Counted from the first letter of the stretch, positions 17,414 to 25,509 are shown. The stretch is 64,000 bases of DNA from Algoriphagus sp. (GCF_030694375.1 NZ_JAUXYL010000020.1:310001-374000); one strand, 5' to 3'. A program made the numbers and translations. Notes: generated from the letters alone by a model not told the origin.

Positions 17414-18193
17414 CTAAAAGGCCGGCATTTCGGCCTTTTTTTTATTTTTTGTAAAATCCAGCGTATGCCTTAGGTAGGTACGGAAAATATGTTGATCCAA
17501 AAATCCTCCTGAATTTCTGGTTTGATGCCAGTATACATACCCTAGCTCCAATTGGATATTCCGGGACAATTCCAGACTTAAGTCTGCACTTATCCTGTTT
17601 TGATCAAAAGTAAATTTAGAATAATCCCCACCAATCATTCCCATTATTTCTTCGGCCAGTTTGAGGTTTAATGTCTTTTCTCCCCAGGGTTTAGCCAATA
17701 AAATGCTTGCCTGGAGTCGATATCGGCTCCGATAAGCCCGAAAGAAGAAGCCATCAAGAAGCACTGTGTGATTTGAATCGAAATTTTGGAAAAAGCGGAT
17801 TTCTCCACGAAATCGTTGGTCGAGAGTGAGTTTGCGTAGTTTTGTTTTAAGGCTTATATCCAAGTGAGGGCGGATCTCAGGCCAATTAATATCATCGTTT
17901 TCAAGTTCCCCGATTTTATGGTGAAGGAAAAGACTAAGCCCTGTGGAGGCGTCGAGATTCTTGCCTAAATTCCTGTGAAATCGGGTACGTACCATGAACT
18001 GATTCTGTTGGATGGGTCTTACTAGATGTCGTTCCTGCAATTCAGTGACGTTGTGCCACTTTTGGGAAAGCGGAATTGTAAAGAAATACCCATACCATAC
18101 AGCTTGCTCCTTGATCGATTGACCAAAGGATAGAAGGCCAAGGTTGATAAAACAGAACGTAAGGAAAAGTGAAAATTTAAATTTTATGCTCAT
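17414..18193 (-). CDS. DUF2490 family outer-membrane-associated protein
   Basis: 259 residues with an N-terminal signal peptide (cleavage near SFGQS). The mature part is rich in alternating beta-strands with aromatic residues (QEQAVWYGYFFTIPL type, LELGYVYWHQTRNSGGFLDQHIFRTYLRH), typical of DUF2490 proteins, thought to form an outer-membrane beta-barrel or porin-like structure. The C-terminal codons are shared with the terminator of the convergent esterase gene (17416-17440). No functional link to neighbours is visible. Confidence 0.8.
   Translation of the reverse strand: MSIKFKFSLFLTFCFINLGLLSFGQSIKEQAVWYGYFFTIPLSQKWHNVTELQERHLVRPIQQNQFMVRTRFHRNLGKNLDASTGLSLFLHHKIGELENDDINWPEIRPHLDISLKTKLRKLTLDQRFRGEIRFFQNFDSNHTVLLDGFFFRAYRSRYRLQASILLAKPWGEKTLNLKLAEEIMGMIGGDYSKFTFDQNRISADLSLELSRNIQLELGYVYWHQTRNSGGFLDQHIFRTYLRHTLDFTKNKKKAEMPAF
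17416..17445 (+). terminator. Terminator of the plus-strand esterase, overlapping the DUF2490 gene
   Basis: Arms AAAGGCCG and CGGCCTTT around a 6-nt loop, followed by a T run, 57 bases after the esterase stop. The stem lies inside the last codons of the convergent DUF2490 gene, so one sequence serves both. Confidence 0.8.
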
Positions 18194-18251
18194 TCTCAGG
18201 GAGGATGGGCAAAAGTAAATAAAACCCTATAAAATCTATAGGGTAATTTAT

Positions 18252-18629
18252 TTAATTTCCTGTAAATATTGGCTTTCCACTTTCACACACAACACCCCGA
18301 GGTTCTGCCACCAAGGCGCAATCAGAAACGATATTATTTTTTTTGTTATACTCCGCTTGCAGCTTTGTGTATTGTGTTACCAAATCCAAAAAACGGGATT
18401 CGACACTTTGATGGTAAGCGATGTAACGTGTAGGACCACCACAGGCTTTGCTTCCCATTGGGGTGATCTTCCATTCTGCAGAATTCGTGCATGAAACAGA
18501 TTCTGACAAGGCCACAATTTCATTGTATAGTTCCTGGATTTCTTCAAGTTCATAGGTTTTGGATTTATCATCAAAAAGCTCGCATGAACTCAAGAACGAA
18601 ACAGCAATTAAAATCACAAATCTTTTCAT
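18252..18629 (-). CDS. Small cysteine-rich lipoprotein of unknown function
   Basis: 125 residues. The start MKRFVILIAVSFLSSC is a lipoprotein signal peptide with C16 as the lipidated residue. The mature part is mostly helical (YELEEIQELYNEIVALSESV) and has four more cysteines (SVSC, KAC, SDC, VVC) that could form two disulphides outside the cytoplasm. I do not recognise the family. It lies between the DUF2490 gene and an amidohydrolase gene on the same strand. Confidence 0.7.
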   Translation of the reverse strand: MKRFVILIAVSFLSSCELFDDKSKTYELEEIQELYNEIVALSESVSCTNSAEWKITPMGSKACGGPTRYIAYHQSVESRFLDLVTQYTKLQAEYNKKNNIVSDCALVAEPRGVVCESGKPIFTGN

Positions 18630-18680
18630 TGTTATAGGGTTTTGTCATTTAATACGATGGAAAGAAAAAAAATGCTACAG

Positions 18681-20372
18681 TTATTTTCTTTCGAATATCA
18701 CTTTGCCATCGATAATTGTTGTTTTTACCTTCACTTCATGGATTTTCATCGGGTCTATAGTAAAAAGATCCTCAGATAAAACAATAAAGTCAGCCAAGTA
18801 ACCTTCTCTGATCAGACCTTTTTGGTTTTCTTCAAATGAAGAAAAGGCACCTTGGGAGGTATAGGCTTTCAAAGCCTCATATATGCTGATTTTTTCTTTA
18901 GGAATCCAAGCGCTCTCCGGAAAACCGAAAGGATCGCGTCGGTTGACAGCCACATGAATGCCTCGGATAGGATCCAGGCTTATGCATGCAGGCCAGTCAG
19001 AACTAAAGACGAGTTTTGCACCACTGCTCAAAATCGAATTCCAAGCAAAGGACCAAGGTATCCGCTCCTCACCGATTGCTTTAGACCAGACACCCACCGT
19101 GGCAGGGTCTGCATGAATGGGTTGCATACTGGCTACTATCCCAGATGCTGCGAATCGCGGAATATCATCCGGAGATAAGGTTTCGATGTGCTCAATGCGA
19201 TGCCTTCTTTCCCGGAAGGAATTCTCCTGTACTGCCTTTTCATAAGCGGAAAAGACCTCTCTCACTCCCCGGTCTCCGATGGCATGCGTGTAAAGACGGA
19301 AGCCTTTAGCATCTAATTCCTTAACCAAGTTCTGATACTTTACAGAGGAAATGTTGAGCATGCCAAGGGCTAGTTCGTCATCGGGTAATAGGTCGGAATA
19401 GTGGTCGAGCATCGCTGCGGTGTGTGATTCGATCACTCCATCGATCATAAACTTGATGGCATCGGCACGTATCCATGGATTTTTAGCCCCAAGACTATCT
19501 TTTAGAAAATTGAATCGTGTCAGTTCTTCAGCTGTAGATTTTTCTCCCACCGAAAAAGCGGCAGCATAGCGGACATTCAGTTCTCCTTTTTTCATCAAAT
19601 CAAGATAGAGCTTCAATTCCTCTTCACTTCCGCTGGCATTCTGAATGCTGGTGATTCCAAGGGAAGCTGCGAGTTCCATCCCCTTTTTGAGGGCATTCAT
19701 TTTGTCATCGTAGCTGGGTTCCGGCACTAAGTCTCCGACCAATCCCATAGCGCCTTCTTTGAGTGCGCCCGTTGGATTTCCTTTGGAATCTTTTACCACT
19801 TCGCCAAAGCCTTCAAAAACTGAGGAAGAAGTGATTCCTGCCAGTTCCAATGCTTTTGGGTTGGCATACGCGCTGTGTCCGTCATAGGCACGGAGGAAAA
19901 TCGGTTTACCGATATCCAAAGCTTTCATGCTCTGATGATCCGGTAAGCCTGAACTGTAGTAGGTATATTGCCAGCCTCGGCCAGTGATCCAGTCTTTTTC
20001 GGGATTTTTTTCAATAAACGCTTCCGTAATGGAAATGACTTGCTCCAGAGAAGTGGTTGCTAATAAATCCACTTGGGTTAAACCCAGTGAACCTCCAAGA
20101 AAATGAATATGGGCATCGTTAAAGCCGGCAGTGACAAGCTTGCCATGTAGATCGATAATTTCTGTGCTCGACCCGGCAAGTTCCAAAATCGATTTTGAAT
20201 CGCCGATTTTTGAGATGGTGTTTCCTGAAATTGCCACAGCTTCCGCAAAGGTGTCCGGTCCTTCTCCGGTCCAGATTTTGCCATTGGCAAGGATTAGAGT
20301 GGGTGGATCAGTTTGGGATTTGCAATTCCAAAATAAGAGTGGGATTAGCGTAAAAAGGAAAAGGATTCGCAT
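18681..20372 (-). CDS. YtcJ-like amidohydrolase, lipoprotein
   Basis: 563 residues. N-terminus MRILFLFTLIPLLFWNC carries a lipobox, so probably a membrane-anchored extracytoplasmic lipoprotein. The metal-binding HxH is in FNDAHIHFLGG and further family blocks are RAYDGHSAYANPKAL, YTHAIGDRGV, HRIEHIE and VFSSDWPA. YtcJ-like members of the amidohydrolase superfamily are metal-dependent hydrolases with mostly unknown substrates. The gene is preceded by its own 73-bp gap. Family assignment strong, substrate unknown. Confidence 0.92.
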   Translation of the reverse strand: MRILFLFTLIPLLFWNCKSQTDPPTLILANGKIWTGEGPDTFAEAVAISGNTISKIGDSKSILELAGSSTEIIDLHGKLVTAGFNDAHIHFLGGSLGLTQVDLLATTSLEQVISITEAFIEKNPEKDWITGRGWQYTYYSSGLPDHQSMKALDIGKPIFLRAYDGHSAYANPKALELAGITSSSVFEGFGEVVKDSKGNPTGALKEGAMGLVGDLVPEPSYDDKMNALKKGMELAASLGITSIQNASGSEEELKLYLDLMKKGELNVRYAAAFSVGEKSTAEELTRFNFLKDSLGAKNPWIRADAIKFMIDGVIESHTAAMLDHYSDLLPDDELALGMLNISSVKYQNLVKELDAKGFRLYTHAIGDRGVREVFSAYEKAVQENSFRERRHRIEHIETLSPDDIPRFAASGIVASMQPIHADPATVGVWSKAIGEERIPWSFAWNSILSSGAKLVFSSDWPACISLDPIRGIHVAVNRRDPFGFPESAWIPKEKISIYEALKAYTSQGAFSSFEENQKGLIREGYLADFIVLSEDLFTIDPMKIHEVKVKTTIIDGKVIFERK

Positions 20373-20445
20373 GGACTAAAAGGTGGTATGGTTTTGAATT
20401 ACTCAAAAAGTATGGGACTCCCACACTTTTTGAGTAAAAATAAAA

Positions 20446-20718
20446 TTATTCGGCCGTGACAGGATCTATCATTGTTTTGACTTCCGCAACGGAATTGGAA
20501 GGAAATCCACCTTGTCTGGCATGTTCTCTTATCATTTTTTCATTTGGGGCAATGTATACGCAGTAAATTTTATCCCCGGTGACATAGCTGTGAAGCCATT
20601 GAATCTCCGGACCCATTTTGCTTAGCACACCACAGGAGGTCTGTGATATACCTTTCAATTGCGCAGCGCTGAGATTTCCCGCTCCGGGGATTTCTCGCTC
20701 GATGACATACTTTGGCAT
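20446..20718 (-). CDS. DUF4242 (nickel-binding-type) small protein
   Basis: 90 residues with no signal peptide. Starts MPKYVIEREIPGAGNLSAAQLKGISQ and has WLHSYVTGDKIYCVYIAPNEKMIREHARQGGFPSN, the hallmark of DUF4242 proteins, some of which are described as nickel-binding (SCO4226 type). It is in the same direction as the preceding NTF2-like gene. Role unknown. Confidence 0.85.
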   Translation of the reverse strand: MPKYVIEREIPGAGNLSAAQLKGISQTSCGVLSKMGPEIQWLHSYVTGDKIYCVYIAPNEKMIREHARQGGFPSNSVAEVKTMIDPVTAE

Positions 20719-20854
20719 ATTAGAGGGATTTTGGGAATACCTACTCGTCAGGCTTTTCGGTTTCGCCCCGTTTTTTTAAGTGGTTTCTGGTTTCCACTTT
20801 ATTGGATATCCGAATTTATATAATTAAAAATCAATAAGTTAAAAGTTTATGATT

Positions 20855-21301
20855 CTAGTTTCCTCCTGTAGGGTTCATATTTCGGATAGCTGTGATTTTC
20901 CACTGGTTTTTCTGAAAAAGTACTGTAAAACTACTCCACATGTTTCGCTTGGTCCCATTGGGACTTTCAATGGTATAGCGGCAGTCTACCAAGGCGATTT
21001 CTTCCGATAGAAACTTGATTTTTTCCACTTTAAGCCTACGACTTCCAGGATTGGATTGGGTGCTGCTTTGCATTCCTTTGAGAGACTCTGCTATTCCAAT
21101 TCTCCATTCTCCGCTTGATACCAATTGGTCAATGTCTTCGGTCAAAATACGTTTGAGTAAAACAGTATCCTGCGTTTCTCTTGCTTGAGAATATTGGTCG
21201 ATCAGTTGGTTAATTTTGACTGCATCTTCTTTTTGTCCTGTTGTGATTTGGGAGAAAACCAGATTGGGGATAAAAAACAGAAAGAGGAGTAGGGTTTTCA
21301 T
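20855..21301 (-). CDS. NTF2/SnoaL-like (DUF4440-type) secreted protein
   Basis: 148 residues from the ATG at 21301. An upstream in-frame start would add 31 non-conserved residues, but the chosen start gives a clean signal peptide (KTLLLFLFFIPNLVFSQ). The rest (INQLIDQYSQARETQDTVLLKRILTEDIDQL, IALVDCRYTIES, WKITAIRNMNP) matches the NTF2-like fold of the SgcJ/EcaC or DUF4440 group, small proteins whose pocket binds hydrophobic ligands or catalyses diverse reactions. Function unknown. Confidence 0.75.
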   Translation of the reverse strand: MKTLLLFLFFIPNLVFSQITTGQKEDAVKINQLIDQYSQARETQDTVLLKRILTEDIDQLVSSGEWRIGIAESLKGMQSSTQSNPGSRRLKVEKIKFLSEEIALVDCRYTIESPNGTKRNMWSSFTVLFQKNQWKITAIRNMNPTGGN

Positions 21302-21442
21302 TTTATATAAATTGAGCGAGAGGTAAGTTAATAAAAAATCAGTGGAAGTTTTTGAGGTCGTTTTTCTCCGTTTCCATGTGTTAGAATACAAAATTGAAAA
21401 GAACTCAGAGGCTTAAAATAAATACTTATCGTTATAAAAAAA

Positions 21443-21550
21443 GTAAATCAGCCTACATAAACAGCGTAATTAATGTAAATTAGGCTGGCTAGACGTTGTA
21501 ATTAATGTAAATTAGGCGGTTTTATTAACTTAATTTACGTAAATTGCGCC
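21443..21550. repeat. Four-copy array of GTAAAT(T/C)-type cores at exact 32-bp spacing
   Basis: Cores start at 21443 (GTAAATCAGCC), 21475 and 21507 (both GTAAATTAGGC) and 21539 (GTAAATTGCGC): four copies, each exactly 32 bases apart. The two middle copies extend to an identical 20-base match (21466-21485 and 21498-21517). The last one includes a 14-base palindrome (AATTTAC/GTAAATT). The array ends about 50 bases before the ATPase gene. 32 bp is about three helical turns, so a protein could bind the same face four times. It looks like an operator array. Confidence 0.8.
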
Positions 21551-21601
21551 GGTCAAAGAAATTATTTCCTTGATTATTTGTCAAAATTGACCCTTAGAAT
21601 T

Positions 21602-22735
21602 ATGGAAATCCCAAGATTTGTCGCAAAAAAGATCCTAAGCCAGATCGGAAAACAGAAAGTTCTCATGCTTTACGGAAGCCGTAGAACAGGGAAAACAACG
21701 ATCATTGAGGAGATTCAGCGGCAGTATGAAAGTCAAACTTTATTTTTATTGGGAGAGGATGCTCAAGTAGCAGAAGTACTGCAAAACCGAACCGTTGCAA
21801 ATTATAAGCAACTGATTGGTGAAAATAAGTTGGTGATCATCGATGAAGCACAGGCAGTTTCCAACATTGGGAAAATCCTAAAACTCATGATTGATTCCAT
21901 TCCAGGAATCACCATCATTGCGACAGGTAGTAGTAGTTTGGATTTGGTAAATGATGCAGGCGAACCTTTAGTAGGAAGGCAACTTGTTCATCAGCTTTTT
22001 CCGCTGGCTCAAGTCGAATTTTCTAAAAAAGAAAATATGCTGGAAAGTCTTGGTCAATTAGAAACACGACTGATTTATGGAGGATATCCGGAGTTAACTC
22101 AGTTGCCTAGTTTGGAAGAGAAGGAAGAGTACCTTAAATCTTTGATCAATTCCTACTTGCTTAAAGATCTCTTGGCACTCACCAATATCAAAGGGGCAGA
22201 TGTGCTCTTTCGCCTTCTGAAATTACTGGCATTTCAGGTGGGCAGCCAAGTCAGTACAGTTGAGTTGGGGAATAGTTTACAGTTGAATAAGGAGACGGTG
22301 GATCGATATTTGGATTTGCTTTCAAAAGTATTTGTCATTTTTCCGCTTTCAGGTTTCAGTCAAAATCTCAGAAAAGAAGTCAGCAAGTCTAAAAAGTGGT
22401 ATTTCTACGACAATGGAATTCGTAATGCCTTAATCAACAATTTCAGCCCGATCAGTTTTAGAAATGATTTGGGTCAGCTATGGGAGCAGTGGATGATTAT
22501 CGAGCGAATGAAGTTTAATTCCTCAAAGAATTACTTTCCTCAGTATTATTTCTGGAGAACCTATGACGGTCAGGAGATTGATTTGTTGGAAGTCAACAGT
22601 CAACAGGAGATTCAGGGCTTGGAATTTAAGTGGGGAAATAAAAAGTCCAAAGTTCCGGTAGCTTTTGCCAAAGGATATCCTGAAGCCAAATGGGATCTGG
22701 TGACTAAGGCAGATTTCTGGGTGTGGGTGAGTTAA
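21602..22735 (+). CDS. AAA ATPase with DUF4143 domain
   Basis: 377 residues from the ATG at 21602; an alternative TTG start 24 bases earlier is less likely. Walker A GSRRTGKTT is at about 25-33, Walker B in LVIIDEAQ (about 78-85), an ARG-type sensor region in ITIIATGSSSLDL, and the C-terminal DUF4143 part includes FYDNGIRNALINNF and YFWRTYDGQEIDLLE, nuclease-fold-like in appearance. Proteins of this family are widespread, often of unknown function. A 32-bp-periodic repeat array lies just upstream and may be its own operator. Convergent with ferredoxin. Confidence 0.9.
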   Translation: MEIPRFVAKKILSQIGKQKVLMLYGSRRTGKTTIIEEIQRQYESQTLFLLGEDAQVAEVLQNRTVANYKQLIGENKLVIIDEAQAVSNIGKILKLMIDSIPGITIIATGSSSLDLVNDAGEPLVGRQLVHQLFPLAQVEFSKKENMLESLGQLETRLIYGGYPELTQLPSLEEKEEYLKSLINSYLLKDLLALTNIKGADVLFRLLKLLAFQVGSQVSTVELGNSLQLNKETVDRYLDLLSKVFVIFPLSGFSQNLRKEVSKSKKWYFYDNGIRNALINNFSPISFRNDLGQLWEQWMIIERMKFNSSKNYFPQYYFWRTYDGQEIDLLEVNSQQEIQGLEFKWGNKKSKVPVAFAKGYPEAKWDLVTKADFWVWVS

Positions 22736-22909
22736 GCTTCTCGCCTCTAAAATCTTGATACTAGTGTCTTACTACCTGACACTAAGTGTTGATTTTATCG
22801 TATAGCAGTTTGAAATCAAAAAACCACCCGTCTCCGAGTGGTTTCTTCAATCTTGTTTCTTGTCTCTCGTTCTAAGTCTTGATACTAATGTCTAGCTACT
22901 TGATACTTT
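22735..22909. other. Short intergenic region with degenerate TCTTGATACT repeats and a terminator
   Basis: Between the ATPase (plus) and ferredoxin (minus) genes. Contains simple-sequence runs such as TCTTGATACTAGTGTC and TCTTGATACTAATGTC (reverse strand AGTATCAAGA) and a hairpin AAACCAC...GTGGTTT (22821-22844) that could stop transcription from either side. Confidence 0.55.
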
Positions 22910-23233
22910 TCAAACCACATCTTCCCCTCTCAGCTTCACCACAGCTCCTTCGAGGATTTCTCCGATTCGGATTTGGCAGGCTAGTCGGGAAGTAGGATAA
23001 TATTCCGGCAGGTTTTCGAGTTGGTCGAGTTCTACGTCAGTAGCATCTCCCAAACCGTCTTTTCCCTCCAAAATCTCAACATGGCAAGTTGCACAAAGTG
23101 CCATTCCACCGCAGGTGGCCAACACAGGATATTCGGAAGCCTTTAGGATTTCCATTAGGCTGAATCCCATGTCATCAGGTGCTTCGACTTCCTGTCTGTT
23201 GCCGTCGTGGTCTTCTACGGTAAATTTGATCAT
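22910..23233 (-). CDS. [2Fe-2S] ferredoxin, adrenodoxin-like
   Basis: 107 residues. The cluster cysteines are C41-x5-C47-x2-C50 (TCGGMALCATC) and C86 (RLACQIRI), the adrenodoxin/ISC type pattern. The protein carries electrons in the cytoplasm. Its start lies 13 bases from the stop of the ferredoxin reductase on the same strand, so the reductase and ferredoxin form a pair that would receive electrons from NAD(P)H. The physiological acceptor is not visible in the window. Confidence 0.93.
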   Translation of the reverse strand: MIKFTVEDHDGNRQEVEAPDDMGFSLMEILKASEYPVLATCGGMALCATCHVEILEGKDGLGDATDVELDQLENLPEYYPTSRLACQIRIGEILEGAVVKLRGEDVV

Positions 23234-23246
23234 GGCTGGGGTGGGG

Positions 23247-24263
23247 TTAGAATGCGTTGACTCCGTTTACAGTGGTATATTTAAAGCTAAGTTTTTGATC
23301 TGGGTAGACATATTTGAACGCGGAGTGCATCATAATCGCAGCTTCGTGAAATCCACAAAGAATCAGTTTCAATTTGCCCGGATAGGTGTTGATATCGCCG
23401 ATGGCATAGATCCGCTCTACTCCTGTGGAATAATCTCGGGTATCGACTTCAATTGCGTTTTTGTCAATACTGAGTCCCCAATCAGCAATTGGTCCAAGCT
23501 TTGGACTCAATCCGAATAATGGAATCAGGTAATCTGCTTCCAAGGTCATATCATGCTTCCATTTGTCTTCAAGGATCACTTTTTCGAGTTTTCCATTTCC
23601 GGTAACTTCCTTCAGGTTCGCTGAAAGGATCAGGTCTATCTTTCCCCGGTTTGCAAGATCAAATACCTTTGCTGCCGAGTCCGGAGCACCACGGAAAGTC
23701 TCGTTTCTATGTACCAGTGTCACACGTTTTGCTACCTTAGCTAAGTAGATTGACCAATCCAAAGCGGAATCTCCCCCTCCTGCAATGACTACATTTTTGT
23801 CACGGAATGTTTCAGGATTTTTGACCATATAAGTAATACCCTTTCCCTCATAGGCTTCCAAATTAGTCAAAACGGGCTTGCGTGGCTCAAAACAACCCAA
23901 ACCACCGGCAATGATGACCACTTGACAATGTACATGGGTTTTGTCACTGGTAGTCACAATAAAACTCCCGTCAGTTTGCCTGTCCAAATGATCCACACGC
24001 TCACCTAGGGTAAAAGTAGGTTGGAAAGGCTTGGCCTGTTCCATCAAATTATCCACGAGATCTTGAGCTTTTACCTCTGGATATCCAGGGATATCATAAA
24101 TCGGTTTTTGGGGGTAGATCTCAGATAGCTGACCTCCCACCTGTGGAAGGGCATCGATCAGATGACAACGCATCTTAAGCAATCCTGCTTCAAAAACAGC
24201 AAAAAGCCCCACAGGGCCAGCTCCTATGATGCAAAGGTCGGTATGGATTGTGTTTGTATTCAT
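23247..24263 (-). CDS. Ferredoxin-NADP reductase (TrxR-like type)
   Basis: 338 residues. FAD-binding GAGPVGLFAVFEAG at the N-terminus, NAD(P)-binding VVIAGGGDSALDW in the middle and a C-terminal VERIYAIGDINTYPG (FAD, second site). No redox CxxC is present, which separates it from thioredoxin reductase and fits the ferredoxin-NADP+ reductase type found in Bacteroidota and Firmicutes. It lies upstream of ferredoxin and downstream of a MarR gene, in one orientation; a promoter-like TATATTTG and a palindrome lie before it. Confidence 0.92.
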   Translation of the reverse strand: MNTNTIHTDLCIIGAGPVGLFAVFEAGLLKMRCHLIDALPQVGGQLSEIYPQKPIYDIPGYPEVKAQDLVDNLMEQAKPFQPTFTLGERVDHLDRQTDGSFIVTTSDKTHVHCQVVIIAGGLGCFEPRKPVLTNLEAYEGKGITYMVKNPETFRDKNVVIAGGGDSALDWSIYLAKVAKRVTLVHRNETFRGAPDSAAKVFDLANRGKIDLILSANLKEVTGNGKLEKVILEDKWKHDMTLEADYLIPLFGLSPKLGPIADWGLSIDKNAIEVDTRDYSTGVERIYAIGDINTYPGKLKLILCGFHEAAIMMHSAFKYVYPDQKLSFKYTTVNGVNAF

Positions 24264-24305
24264 GGCTTTTCGGGTTTAACCCATGTAAATTCCAAAATGT
24301 TCGTA

Positions 24306-24326
24306 CAAATATAATTAGTGCACTAA
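24306..24326 (-). promoter_or_regulatory. Candidate promoter and operator of the reductase-ferredoxin unit
   Basis: On the minus strand a -7-like TATATTTG (24306-24313) is preceded by a perfect 12-bp palindrome TTAGTGCACTAA (24315-24326), which would lie in the spacer where a repressor could block polymerase. The neighbouring MarR gene makes it the obvious candidate binder. Confidence 0.5.
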
Positions 24327-24332
24327 ATACTT

Positions 24333-24782
24333 TTACTCTTCTCCAATCTGACCATCCAAATTTTGATAAATGGTATCAAGGATTCGTTTGAACTCCTCAA
24401 AATCTCTGGTGGTAAGGTTTTCCCAAGCCTTTTCTCGAATTTCGAGGATTTTAGGTTTGAGCTCCGAGACCTTAGCTGATCCAGACTCAGTGAGTAGAAG
24501 TTGAAAGCTCCTCCGGTCTTGAGGATGTGGAACGCGTTCTACATATCCTTTTTTACAAAGAAGATCAATGATACGTGTGAGGGTAGGATGATCTTTGAAT
24601 ACCAGATTAGCCAATTCCGTTTGGCTTAACAGTTCGTTTTCAGAAAGGTTTTTCAATACTAACCATTGATCCACAGTGACGTCAAACTCCCCTGTTTTGA
24701 ACTGATGCTGGGCATATTGCTTAACCTTTCGAGCCGTACGGTCGAGAAGGAAAGAGTATTTCGCGAAAAGTTCTTGTGTCAT
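24333..24782 (-). CDS. MarR family transcriptional regulator
   Basis: 149 residues, winged-helix MarR type: LLSQTELANLVFKDHPTLTRIIDLLCKKGYVERVPHPQDRRSFQLLLTESG spans the recognition helix and the wing (DxRxxxxxLT). Such repressors respond to small phenolic or oxidative signals. The gene heads the run MarR - reductase - ferredoxin. A 19-bp imperfect palindrome (24780-24798) overlaps its start codon and a -7-like box (24800-24807) abuts it, so autorepression is plausible. Ligand unknown. Confidence 0.9.
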   Translation of the reverse strand: MTQELFAKYSFLLDRTARKVKQYAQHQFKTGEFDVTVDQWLVLKNLSENELLSQTELANLVFKDHPTLTRIIDLLCKKGYVERVPHPQDRRSFQLLLTESGSAKVSELKPKILEIREKAWENLTTRDFEEFKRILDTIYQNLDGQIGEE

Positions 24783-24807
24783 ACCAATAGTTAGTATGAC
24801 AAATATA
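24780..24807 (-). promoter_or_regulatory. marR promoter and overlapping palindrome
   Basis: The palindrome CATAC...GTATG (24780-24798, 7 of 9 pairs) covers the start codon; the -7-like TATATTTG (minus strand, 24800-24807) follows directly upstream. Half-site TTAGT is shared with the palindrome at 24315-24326. Confidence 0.5.
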
Positions 24808-25199
24808 AAAATTATTCTTTCAGAAATAATAAAAACCTATAAAAACTATAGGGTATGAATATTATGTGAGTGGCCGCAATTCTGCCAGTTAATTAAAAAT
24901 GAATATGGGAATTGGCAGATAATCTTCGATTGAAAACCTCCTACACTTTACCCCCTAGCGCGTAGCCTTTGGCTCGTTTTATCGAGTTTCGAACCTTATA
25001 CTCTTTTGCTACTGATAAGAATGCGGATAAATAGAAATATTAAATAGGATTTCGTTAAAAACATCCCGGTATGATAATGACTGGAAGAATTTGAACGGCT
25101 GCAAAAAGAAAGAATCAAATAGATGCTTTGAAGCAGGAAACTTTTATCGAAAAAAAAGGCGACCATTGGCCGCCTTCATATCTTTTAAAAGACTGTTAA
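24783..25199. other. Gene-free stretch between marR and the 47-residue protein gene
   Basis: 417 bp. Apart from the marR promoter (24780-24807) and the terminator of the downstream small gene (25144-25176), no open reading frame of note, repeat or RNA signal was found. Confidence 0.5.
25144..25176 (-). terminator. Terminator of the 47-residue protein gene
   Basis: Arms AAGGCGACC and GGCCGCCTT (25156-25164 with 25168-25176; one G-U pair in RNA) and a 3-nt loop, followed in the minus direction by a run of T residues. Confidence 0.85.
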
Positions 25200-25343
25200 T
25201 TACTTAGCAAATGAAGCTTTAAGAGCCTCAACGTCTACGTTTTTGATTACAGGCTTCGCACACAACTGCTTGATTTTGATCACGCGAGCGGTCTGACCTT
25301 GTCTTTTTCTTTTAAGTTTTCTTTTGAGTGTAGTTACAGCCAT
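25200..25343 (-). CDS. Small basic protein (47 residues), ribosome-associated candidate
   Basis: ATG (25341-25343) to TAA (25200-25202): 47 residues, about one third Lys/Arg, beginning MAVTTLKRKLKRKRQGQTAR and ending with a short helix NVDVEALKASFAK. The basic N-terminus and size are typical of small ribosomal proteins; Bacteroidota have such a conserved small protein, and a novel large-subunit protein has been described in Flavobacterium ribosomes, but I cannot confirm that this is it. It has its own terminator, and TACTTTTG (25383-25390, minus strand), a good -7 box, lies 40 bases before the start. Confidence 0.7.
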   Translation of the reverse strand: MAVTTLKRKLKRKRQGQTARVIKIKQLCAKPVIKNVDVEALKASFAK

Positions 25344-25382
25344 GGACGTATATGTTTAATATTTTTGATTCAAAACGAAGCG

Positions 25383-25390
25383 CAAAAGTA
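25383..25390 (-). promoter_or_regulatory. -7 box of the 47-residue protein gene
   Basis: TACTTTTG on the minus strand fits TAnnTTTG exactly. A possible -33 TTTG (25414-25417) lies 23 bases upstream, slightly more than the usual 19-21. Confidence 0.55.
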
Positions 25391-25477
25391 AGGAAACAAT
25401 TCTTTTCTGCCTACAAATCTTCTTATTTTATTCCATAGTAAATTAAGCAATCGGGCAGTGCTTTACTGATTTTTAAA

Positions 25478-25485
25478 TAAATTTG
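25478..25485 (+). promoter_or_regulatory. -7 box of hisS
   Basis: TAAATTTG matches TAnnTTTG and lies 24 bases before the ATG at 25510. It covers the alternative TTG start at 25483, which supports the ATG as the true start. Confidence 0.5.
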
Positions 25486-25509
25486 ACATCCAATCACCTG
25501 AATTCACTC

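Noticed and set aside
21443..21550. CRISPR array
   Set aside because: Only four copies, an 11-base core instead of a 24-40-base repeat, no distinct spacers and no cas gene nearby.
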